Origin: Lachnospiraceae bacterium UBA7784
GTDB lineage: Bacteria; Bacillota; Clostridia; Lachnospirales; Lachnospiraceae
Reading direction: 5' to 3'
Assembly (NCBI GenBank): GCA_002480925.1
Contig: DLDA01000016.1
Location: 1 to 8,808, forward strand
Length of the DNA stretch: 8,808 nucleotides
Within the stretch, counting starts at the first letter, position 1, and each line of letters opens with the position of its first letter. Both the position numbers and the translations under genes were made by a program. Shown one piece after another: positions 1 to 5,224 of the stretch. Under the pieces are notes generated by a model that saw only the letters and a list, made by a program, of their open reading frames with translations, made no database searches and was not told where the DNA came from.

Positions 1-250
1 TCAGCACATCCTTGTTTTTTATATTAATTCCTACTCCTGCGATCTTGCTATAATAGCCATTGTCCGCAGAGCTGTCGAATCTGTCTCCGGAAACATCCAC
101 CAGGCTATCAGCCTTATCTACAGAGTTCAGATAATAGCCATGGTCATTCTTGTATGGCTTGTTTCCTGTTGAAGCGCATCCGGTGGCTGCCGTTATACAT
201 ATTGATGCTGCGAGGATGCCGATTAATGTTTGTTTGGTTAGTCTTTTCAT
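1..250 (-). CDS. Putative lipoprotein, N-terminal part (runs off left edge)
   Basis: The minus strand opens at an ATG (250-248) preceded by a strong AGGAAGAGG-type ribosome binding site about six bases upstream, and stays open for 83 codons to the window edge, so the C-terminus is not seen. The first 25 residues are a lipoprotein signal peptide: MKRLTK basic start, a hydrophobic stretch, then the lipobox Ala-Thr-Gly-Cys with Cys25 as the lipidation site. The mature part is hydrophilic and holds two similar segments, HGYYLNS (about residues 36-42) and NGYYSKI (about 67-73), which may be the start of a short repeat. The protein should be anchored to the outer face of the cytoplasmic membrane. 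The signal is seen in the sequence; the function is not recognised. It may be expressed on its own, since a promoter and possible operators sit between it and the upstream small gene. Confidence 0.85.
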   Translation of the reverse strand, partial: MKRLTKQTLIGILAASICITAATGCASTGNKPYKNDHGYYLNSVDKADSLVDVSGDRFDSSADNGYYSKIAGVGINIKNKDVL

Positions 251-279
251 GTTTTACCTCTTCCTAGCGTATTTACTGC

Positions 280-300
280 TTGTTTCATCTGACGAAACAA
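280..300. promoter_or_regulatory. Inverted repeat over the predicted lipoprotein start of transcription
   Basis: TTGTTTC (280-286) and GAAACAA (294-300) form perfect 7-base inverted arms around a 7-base centre. The repeat touches the -10 candidate and covers the expected transcription start of the lipoprotein gene. It is suited to be a repressor operator, or a small hairpin at the 5' end of the message (one extra G-U pair on the minus-strand RNA). No protein is identified. Confidence 0.4.
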
Positions 301-334
301 TAGTAGCAGATACAAGGTTAAGAGAAGGTTAAGA
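300..334 (-). promoter_or_regulatory. Probable activator-dependent promoter with 11-base-spaced direct repeats
   Basis: Read on the minus strand, the exact 10-base sequence TCTTAACCTT occurs twice (334-325 and 323-314), 11 bases apart. The spacing equals one helical turn, as in binding sites of OmpR/PhoB-type response regulators. Downstream is an extended -10 candidate, TGC followed by TACTAT (308-300). The position where a -35 box would lie (328-323) reads CCTTCT, a poor match, and is covered by the repeats. This fits an activator replacing the -35 contact. Repeats and hexamer are seen directly; the regulator class is inference. Confidence 0.55.
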
Positions 335-372
335 CACGAAAAGACTTTTGTCCGATACAATGAGATGAGTGT

Positions 373-600
373 TTAATCCCTTGTCTCCTGGTTGTCCTTT
401 ACTCTGGCGTCAAATTCGCTGTTGTCAGGACGGCCTATTTTTATGAATATACGGATTATCCAGATCATGACAGGGATTATGACATCACAGGCCAGGAAGG
501 CCTTAAACAGAGTCATATTGCCAATAGCAGCGAAAACAAGAGTAGCTGCATACATTCCTACAAGAACCGCAACGAGTGCGATCGCTATAAATCTTTTCAT
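373..600 (-). CDS. Small two-helix membrane protein, unknown function
   Basis: A 75-residue protein. The ATG at 600-598 is chosen because GGAGG (612-608) lies seven bases upstream; an in-frame ATG 16 codons earlier (648) has no ribosome binding site and would place that GGAGG inside the coding sequence. Residues 4-27 (start MKRFIAIALVAVLVG) and about 33-53 (ending IWIIRIFIKI) are two hydrophobic helices, followed by a polar, charged tail of about 20 residues (RPDNSEFDARVKDNQETRD). The basic residues around the second helix end suggest a hairpin in the cytoplasmic membrane with the tail inside. No family is recognised. It has its own promoter, divergent from the SEC-C gene, and no clear terminator before the lipoprotein gene. 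Confidence 0.75.
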   Translation of the reverse strand: MKRFIAIALVAVLVGMYAATLVFAAIGNMTLFKAFLACDVIIPVMIWIIRIFIKIGRPDNSEFDARVKDNQETRD

Positions 601-621
601 CCATGTGCCTCCTTTTATAAG

Positions 622-637
622 GGGCAGCAAGCTGCCC
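622..637 (-). promoter_or_regulatory. Leader inverted repeat upstream of the small membrane protein
   Basis: GGGCAGC (622-628) and GCTGCCC (631-637) are perfect arms separated by AA. In the minus-strand transcript they would form a compact GC-rich hairpin about ten bases upstream of the GGAGG ribosome binding site. There is no U-run after it, so it is not a normal terminator. It could affect translation or message stability, or be a DNA operator downstream of the promoter. Confidence 0.45.
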
Positions 638-663
638 ATCCCTGTCATTTATCAGCTCTTTTT

Positions 664-692
664 ATGATAATCAGTATAATCGTTCTTGTCAA
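664..692 (-). promoter_or_regulatory. Sigma-A promoter for the small membrane protein gene
   Basis: On the minus strand a perfect TTGACA -35 (692-687) is followed after 17 bases by TATCAT (669-664), matching four of six consensus positions of the -10. Transcription would start near 657, giving a leader of about 55 bases before the ATG at 600. The -35 overlaps the -35 of the divergent promoter. Confidence 0.7.
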
Positions 693-714
693 CATCGCGA
701 TTATTTGCTAGAAT
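686..714 (+). promoter_or_regulatory. Sigma-A promoter for the SEC-C gene and probably the downstream run
   Basis: TTGTCA (686-691), a 17-base spacer and TAGAAT (709-714) match the sigma-A consensus well. TGC directly before the -10 makes it an extended -10. The start of transcription would be near 721, about 30 bases before the ATG at 753. The spacer contains the palindrome ATCGCGAT (694-701), a possible operator. Confidence 0.7.
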
Positions 715-752
715 ATGTAATGCTCTAAAGAGAAATGTCAGGAGGTAAAGAA

Positions 753-1283
753 ATGGCATTATTAGAAGACTGGAAATCGGTCGCTTATAATCAGAACCAG
801 AGTCAGTATTCTCTTCAGGAGTTCTGGGATGATTATTTTGAAAAGGAAAAGAATGTTTACAAGGTTCTTCTGAGGGATTTCGGAAAGCCTTATAAGGGGA
901 CGGTTTCAGCTCTGGCGGAGACATTCGGTATTACGAATCTCGAGATGGCCGGATTCCTTGACGGTATTCAGGAAAGCCTTAAAGTCGAGAATCCTATAGA
1001 TACCATGGATGAAATGACAGAGGTCAATCTCGATTTCGACAAGGAAAAGCTTTTCAGAAACATGGTGGATGCAAAGGCCGAGTGGCTTTATACTCTCCCT
1101 GAATGGGACTTGATCTATGACAAGGAGACCCAGAAGGAGCTTATCCGGGATCAGAAGCAGTCACACACTGTTCATGTAAAGAAGATCGGAAGAAACGATC
1201 CATGTCCTTGCGGCAGCGGAAAGAAATACAAGTACTGTCACGGCAGACCTGGAGCAGAGCCGCTTCCAGGATACACAAAGTAA
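753..1283 (+). CDS. SEC-C motif protein
   Basis: A 176-residue soluble protein that ends in a SEC-C zinc-binding motif, [14 protein letters not shown], with ligands Cys151, Cys153, Cys162 and His163. This is almost the same as the C-terminal tail of SecA, preceded by the usual GRNDP. The first 140 residues are not SecA-like: they are acidic and probably helical ([10 protein letters not shown] near residues 23-32, [20 protein letters not shown]) and seem to be an independent domain often joined to SEC-C in clostridial proteins; this last point is from memory and not checked. ATG 753 is chosen over an in-frame ATG at 735 because GGAGG (741-745) lies seven bases before it. The stop is 29 bases before the next gene, so the two are probably co-transcribed. 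Its partner is unknown; SEC-C tails commonly bind zinc and mediate contacts with proteins or ribosomes. Confidence 0.85.
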   Translation: MALLEDWKSVAYNQNQSQYSLQEFWDDYFEKEKNVYKVLLRDFGKPYKGTVSALAETFGITNLEMAGFLDGIQESLKVENPIDTMDEMTEVNLDFDKEKLFRNMVDAKAEWLYTLPEWDLIYDKETQKELIRDQKQSHTVHVKKIGRNDPCPCGSGKKYKYCHGRPGAEPLPGYTK

Positions 1284-1312
1284 GAGAGTAAGGAGAATGG
1301 AGGTATAAAGAC

Positions 1313-2575
1313 GTGCTGGTCATCCGACTTGTAGAAAATGAAAGATACGGTTTCATTGATGACATGGGAAAAGTCCGTCCCGTTACCTTTCTTAAGAGAG
1401 AATATGGCGAGATGTACAGCTTCTATGACGGTATCATTCCGACTGATGAGGAGATCATCAGGGAGACTCCTGAGATAAGGAATCTTCCGGAAGAGACCCA
1501 GAAGCTTGTCATTGAAAAACGCAGAGAAGAGCTTAAGAAGATAAATGCTTTCCCTCTTGACAAATACGAGGTAGAGGAGAAGGTGATAGAGCCGGACAAG
1601 GCAGAGGACATCGAAAAGGATGAAGAGGCTGCCTCGATCGAGTTCGTAATGATAGACCCAACCCTTCCAAAGCACATGACAGTGCTTGTTACAGAAGAGG
1701 AAAAGAAAGAACTTTTAGATATCCAGGAGAAGATGGGATACTCTGGAGACCTGATAAGGGATACTCAGGAGGGCCATCATGACACCAGGGAAAAGGAAGT
1801 CAATGATACGATGAAGTTCGTCCGCGACATCTTAGTCGATGCCTGTTGCAGGGGCGAGCAGCTCGATCAGCGTCCGACTGATTATGCGGAGGTCCGTCAC
1901 AAGCTCGAGGAGCAGGTCGCAAACGCCGTTACGACCCGTCAGGAGGGCGAGGTAAAGAAGCTTATCTGTCAGGTCGATTTCGCTGCAGCTACTGAGACCA
2001 TAGTCATAGGCGAGGATTATGTGATGAGATCGGGTGAGTACGAGAGAGCCTATTCCAGAGCCTACGGAGTGGAGATCGAGACCGTAAGGAAGCATGTTTC
2101 TGAAAGCATAAGCTACGTTGTAGAGCAGGAGAAGCTCGTTGGCAGGAGCCTTGATGATTTTGAGAATCAGAGAAATCATTTCTACAGAAAGCATACCAAG
2201 TTCGATGACTACAATGTACCCTTCATCGATTCGATAGATATGGAACCGGCAAGGGATATAGAGGATACCTACCGAAACGGATATGCCATGACACTCTACA
2301 AGCTGACTGACGGAAGTCATAACAGTTCAAAGCAGATGAGGGATGGTATCAGGAAGCTTGTCGATCAGATCGACAGGATGAGGGGCGAGGTATCGGGTAT
2401 CAGCACCTATGATACCGAGAAGACCATGCAGTTCATGCAGGGCCTCAAGCGTCTGGCTATGAAGAAGTATACTCTTCTGCCGTGGGATGTGGAATCCGAT
2501 GAAATTCCGGATGTAGCTGCCGGCTCTGAAAAGGACAGAGAAGGTGGCTGGTCATTTTTCAAAAAAAGGATATAA
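1313..2575 (+). CDS. Conserved-looking charged protein of unknown function
   Basis: A 420-residue protein that I do not recognise. It starts with GTG: GGAGG (1299-1303) is nine bases upstream, and the ATG at 1297 hits a stop after three codons. No signal peptide or membrane helix is visible, so it should be cytoplasmic. Residues about 12-45 (YGFIDDMGKVRPV, then FYDGI) weakly resemble one WG beta-repeat. Then comes a very charged linker (about 60-110, rich in Glu and Lys). A Cys178-Cys179 pair follows, then a probably helical region up to residue about 390, with IGEDYVMRSGEYERAYSRAY near the middle. The C-terminus ends in aromatic and basic residues (GWSFFKKRI), which could be a membrane-surface or protein contact. 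Synonymous codon use matches its neighbours, which supports a real, resident gene. The SEC-C gene is 29 bases upstream. Confidence 0.8.
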   Translation: MLVIRLVENERYGFIDDMGKVRPVTFLKREYGEMYSFYDGIIPTDEEIIRETPEIRNLPEETQKLVIEKRREELKKINAFPLDKYEVEEKVIEPDKAEDIEKDEEAASIEFVMIDPTLPKHMTVLVTEEEKKELLDIQEKMGYSGDLIRDTQEGHHDTREKEVNDTMKFVRDILVDACCRGEQLDQRPTDYAEVRHKLEEQVANAVTTRQEGEVKKLICQVDFAAATETIVIGEDYVMRSGEYERAYSRAYGVEIETVRKHVSESISYVVEQEKLVGRSLDDFENQRNHFYRKHTKFDDYNVPFIDSIDMEPARDIEDTYRNGYAMTLYKLTDGSHNSSKQMRDGIRKLVDQIDRMRGEVSGISTYDTEKTMQFMQGLKRLAMKKYTLLPWDVESDEIPDVAAGSEKDREGGWSFFKKRI

Positions 2576-2576
2576 A
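2549..2576 (+). promoter_or_regulatory. Weak candidate promoter for gpmI
   Basis: TGGTCA (2549-2554), 16 bases, then TATAAA (2571-2576), at the end of the preceding gene. The -10 is good (five of six) and the -35 matches four of six. It would allow gpmI to be expressed apart from the two upstream genes. The A/T-rich stretch makes chance matches likely. Confidence 0.25.
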
Positions 2577-2584
2577 TTGTTACA

Positions 2585-2606
2585 CTGCATGGTGATTTCC
2601 ATGCAG
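2585..2606 (+). other. Stem-loop upstream of gpmI
   Basis: CTGCATGG (2585-2592) and CCATGCAG (2599-2606) form a perfect 8-base stem with a 6-base loop, ten bases downstream of the previous stop and ten bases upstream of the gpmI ribosome binding site (GGAGG, 2616-2620). The bases after it (CCGTAAAG) contain no T-run, so it does not look like an intrinsic terminator. It may stabilise or process the message between the two genes. Confidence 0.55.
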
Positions 2607-2628
2607 CCGTAAAGCGGAGGTATTTATA

Positions 2629-4170
2629 ATGGCAAAGAAACCATATGTGCTTATGATAATGGACGGCTTCGGTATCAATCCGAATCCAAGGGCCAATGCA
2701 GTTGCAATGGCCAATAAGCCGGTGCTCGATTCACTGGTAAAGGAATATCCATTTGTTGAGGGAGCTGCTTCCGGTCTGGCAGTAGGTCTTCCTGACGGTC
2801 AGATGGGAAACTCCGAGGTCGGACATATGAATATGGGGGCCGGACGTATAGTGTATCAGGAGCTCACCCGTATCACAAAGGCCATAGAGGATGGCGATTT
2901 CTTCAAGAATGAAGAGCTTGTCGAGGCATTTGAAAACGCAAAGAAGAACGGTAAGAGTGTCCACCTGTGGGGCCTTCTTTCTGATGGGGGAGTCCATTCA
3001 CATAATACCCACCTCTATGCCCTGCTTGAGATGGCAAAGAAGCTTGGCGTTGAGAATGTATATGTACACTGCTTCCTTGATGGACGTGATACTTCACCTA
3101 CAGCAGGAAAGGACTTCATCGCAGAGCTCGAGGATAAGATAAAGGAGATAGGCGTTGGAAAGATCGCTTCCATAAGCGGCAGATACTATGCCATGGACCG
3201 TGACAACAGATGGGACAGGGTCGAAAAGGCCTACAGAGCCCTGACAAGAGGCGAGGGCAATGAAGCTGCTTCTGCAAAGGAGGCTATCGAGGCTTCATAT
3301 GCGGCTGACAAGACTGATGAGTTTGTTGTTCCGTGCGTTATAAAGGAGAATGGTAAGCCGGTAGCCACAGTTTCGGATGGCGACAGCGTTATCTTCTTTA
3401 ATTTCCGTCCAGACAGAGCCCGTGAGATGACAAGGGTCTTCTGTGCAGATGAGTTTGACGGATTTGACAGAGGAGAGAGGATAAAGACCGATTATGTATG
3501 CTTCGTCCAGTATGACGATACTATCCCGAATACCAGGATCGCCTTCAAGAAGGAGGAGCTTAAGAATACATTCGGTCAGTTCCTTGCTGATCATGGTATG
3601 ACTCAGGCCAGGATAGCAGAGACCGAGAAGTATGCTCATGTCACCTTCTTCTTCAATGGAGGAGTAGAGGAGCCTAATCCTGGTGAGGACAGGATCCTGG
3701 TCAAGAGTCCAAAGGTCGCCACCTATGATCTCCAGCCAGAGATGAGCGCACCTGAGGTATGTGATAAGCTCTGCGCTTCTATAAGAAGCGGCAAGTATGA
3801 TGTGATAATCATAAATTTTGCAAACCCTGATATGGTTGGCCACACAGGAGTCCTTGATGCAGCTGTAAAGGCTGTCGAGACCGTTGACACCTGCGTAGGA
3901 AAGGCTGTAGAGGCCGTAAAGGAGATGGACGGAGTCCTCTTTATCTGCGCTGATCACGGAAACTGCGAGCAGGAGATAAACTATGAGACTGGAGAGCCGC
4001 TTACAAGCCATACCACAAACCCTGTTCCGTTCATTCTAGTAAACGCTGATCCTAAGTACGGCCTTAGGGAGGGCGGAAAGCTCTGCGATATAGTACCGAC
4101 CATAATCGAGCTTATGGGAATGGAGAAGCCGGATGAGATGACAGGAGAGTCGCTGCTTGTGGAAAAGTAA
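2629..4170 (+). CDS. gpmI: 2,3-bisphosphoglycerate-independent phosphoglycerate mutase
   Basis: Interconverts 3- and 2-phosphoglycerate in glycolysis and gluconeogenesis, in the cytoplasm, with two manganese ions. The 513 residues match the family's usual length of about 510. All key residues are present: Asp12 in MDGFG, the phosphorylated Ser62 in GQMGNSEVGHMNMG, and metal ligands Asp401 and His405 (NPDMVGHTG), Asp442 and His443 (CADHGN) and His461 (SHTTNPVPF). These correspond closely to the Bacillus stearothermophilus enzyme. The phosphatase-like part is split around an inserted transferase domain (about residues 75-310, with HSHNTH and GRYYAMDRDNRWDR), as usual. The start has GGAGG eight bases upstream. 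Its place between an unknown gene and pur genes is unusual: gpmI more often sits in a glycolytic cluster. The enzyme is manganese- and pH-dependent in sporulating relatives; that is family knowledge. Confidence 0.98.
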   Translation: MAKKPYVLMIMDGFGINPNPRANAVAMANKPVLDSLVKEYPFVEGAASGLAVGLPDGQMGNSEVGHMNMGAGRIVYQELTRITKAIEDGDFFKNEELVEAFENAKKNGKSVHLWGLLSDGGVHSHNTHLYALLEMAKKLGVENVYVHCFLDGRDTSPTAGKDFIAELEDKIKEIGVGKIASISGRYYAMDRDNRWDRVEKAYRALTRGEGNEAASAKEAIEASYAADKTDEFVVPCVIKENGKPVATVSDGDSVIFFNFRPDRAREMTRVFCADEFDGFDRGERIKTDYVCFVQYDDTIPNTRIAFKKEELKNTFGQFLADHGMTQARIAETEKYAHVTFFFNGGVEEPNPGEDRILVKSPKVATYDLQPEMSAPEVCDKLCASIRSGKYDVIIINFANPDMVGHTGVLDAAVKAVETVDTCVGKAVEAVKEMDGVLFICADHGNCEQEINYETGEPLTSHTTNPVPFILVNADPKYGLREGGKLCDIVPTIIELMGMEKPDEMTGESLLVEK

Positions 4171-4255
4171 ATAGGATATAGGATATAGGGGATAGGACTT
4201 AGGGGATAGGAACTTCCTGTTTTCCAGCCCCTAATACCTATTCCCTAACCCCTAA
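4171..4255. repeat. Heptanucleotide repeat array, two opposed blocks
   Basis: Immediately after the gpmI stop, six heptamers with consensus WTAGGRN run head to tail (4171-4212), for example ATAGGAT twice, ATAGGGG and TTAGGGG. After a 15-base spacer, four heptamers of the complementary sense follow (4228-4255), such as CCCCTAA twice and TCCCTAA. The blocks are therefore inverted to each other and could fold back: TTAGGGG (4199-4205) pairs with CCCCTAA (4228-4234). The G-rich block has six runs of two or more G, so a two-layer G-quadruplex is also conceivable. The pattern resembles the short tandemly repeated heptamers known from cyanobacteria. It ends 17 bases before the purC start. Confidence 0.85.
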
Positions 4256-4272
4256 TAAAGAAAGGAAAAAAG

Positions 4273-5148
4273 ATGAAAGAGTACAAGCCAGTCAAAGAAG
4301 GTAAAGTAAGAGAAGTTTATGATGACGGTGATTCGATCATCATGGTTGCTACGGACAGGATCTCTGCCTTTGATGTGATCCTTAAGAACAAGGTCACTGA
4401 CAAGGGCAGGGTCCTGACCCAGATGTCAAGGTTCTGGTTTGATTACACAAAGGATATCATCCCAAATCATATGATCTCATGTGATGTGGCTGATATGCCT
4501 GAATTCTTCCAGACCGATGAGTTCGCCGGACGTTCCATGAAGGTAAAGAAGCTTGATATGCTTCCTGTGGAGTGTATTGTAAGAGGCTACATCACCGGAA
4601 GCGGCTGGGAATCCTATCAGAAGAACGGAACAGTATGCGGCATCTCTCTTCCGGATGGACTCGTAGAGTCAGACAAGCTTCCTGAGCCGATCTACACTCC
4701 TACGACAAAGGCTGATCTCGGAGATCATGATGAGCATATCACCTTTGAGGAGTCGGTCGATATCATTGAGAAGCTTCATCCTGGAAAAGGAAGGGAGTAT
4801 GCCGAGATTCTGCGTGACGATACGATCGCCCTTTACAAGAAGTGCGCTGACTATGCCTTAAGCAGAGGCATTATCATCGCTGATACCAAGTTCGAGTTTG
4901 GTCTCGATGAGAATGGAAATGTGGTACTTGGTGACGAGATGCTTACTCCTGATTCATCAAGATTCTGGCCTGCAGACGGCTACAAGCCTGGTCAGGGACA
5001 GCCTTCCTTCGACAAGCAGTTTGTAAGAGACTATCTGAAGGCTAATCCCGACTGTGACTATGACCTGCCAAAGGACGTGATCGACCGTACTATTGACAAA
5101 TACAAGGAAGCCTACAAGCTCCTCACCGGGAAAGACCTTTCATGGTAG
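4273..5148 (+). CDS. purC: Phosphoribosylaminoimidazole-succinocarboxamide synthase (SAICAR synthetase)
   Basis: Joins CAIR and aspartate with ATP to make SAICAR in purine synthesis. The protein has 291 residues, the longer form of the family (the Escherichia coli enzyme is about 237), similar in size to the yeast type. Visible marks are the N-terminal ATP-loop region EGKVREVY followed by ATDRISAFDV (about residues 8-36), signature one LPVECIVRGYITGSGW (about 97-112), TPTTKADLGDHDE in the middle, signature two IADTKFEFG (about 197-205), and GDEMLTPDSSRFW. No residues seem to be missing. The ATG has AAAGGA six bases upstream. PurC product is the substrate of PurB, encoded two genes on. purE, which often precedes purC, is absent here and replaced by a heptamer repeat. 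Confidence 0.98.
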   Translation: MKEYKPVKEGKVREVYDDGDSIIMVATDRISAFDVILKNKVTDKGRVLTQMSRFWFDYTKDIIPNHMISCDVADMPEFFQTDEFAGRSMKVKKLDMLPVECIVRGYITGSGWESYQKNGTVCGISLPDGLVESDKLPEPIYTPTTKADLGDHDEHITFEESVDIIEKLHPGKGREYAEILRDDTIALYKKCADYALSRGIIIADTKFEFGLDENGNVVLGDEMLTPDSSRFWPADGYKPGQGQPSFDKQFVRDYLKANPDCDYDLPKDVIDRTIDKYKEAYKLLTGKDLSW

Positions 5149-5151
5149 TTT

Positions 5152-5191
5152 CGTCCTTACTGCATAGCGTAATGACGGCGGCAGCTGCCGC
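5152..5191 (+). other. Two abutting stem-loops between purC and purF
   Basis: First stem: CGTCCTTAC (5152-5160) pairs with GTAATGACG (5169-5177), nine positions with one mismatch, loop of eight bases. Directly after it the 14-base perfect palindrome GCGGCAGCTGCCGC (5178-5191) can fold as a second GC-rich stem. The next bases are GGCACAGG, not a T-run, so this is not a standard terminator. A role in message processing, stability or purF translation is inferred. Confidence 0.6.
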
Positions 5192-5202
5192 GGCACAGGT
5201 CG

Positions 5203-5224
5203 AAGGAGCCTTATCTCTTCAAAA
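5203..5224 (+). promoter_or_regulatory. Distant ribosome binding site of purF
   Basis: AAGGAG (5203-5208) is the only good ribosome binding sequence before purF, but 15 bases separate it from the ATG at 5224, against five to nine bases for the other plus-strand genes here. No alternative start codon lies nearer in frame. GAAGG (5202-5206) could pair with TCTTC (5216-5220), which would hide the site but also bring it closer to the start. Pairing is a prediction by eye. Confidence 0.5.

Noticed and set aside
601..648. Earlier ATG for the small membrane protein.
   Set aside because: It lacks a ribosome binding site and would place the leader hairpin and GGAGG inside the gene and add a polar stretch before the first helix.
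735..752. Earlier ATG for the SEC-C gene.
   Set aside because: No ribosome binding site precedes it, and the GGAGG at 741-745 would lie inside the coding region.
1238..2320. Several minus-strand open frames inside the SEC-C and unknown genes.
   Set aside because: They are shadows of plus-strand genes, with no ribosome binding sites and no coherent protein features.
3295..4011. Long minus-strand open frame of 238 codons inside gpmI.
   Set aside because: It is antisense to highly conserved active-site regions of gpmI, with no start signals, and is explained by codon bias.
4171..4255. CRISPR array or intrinsic terminator in the gpmI-purC spacer.
   Set aside because: The repeats are 7-base contiguous units without spacers, and the potential stem is not followed by a T-run.
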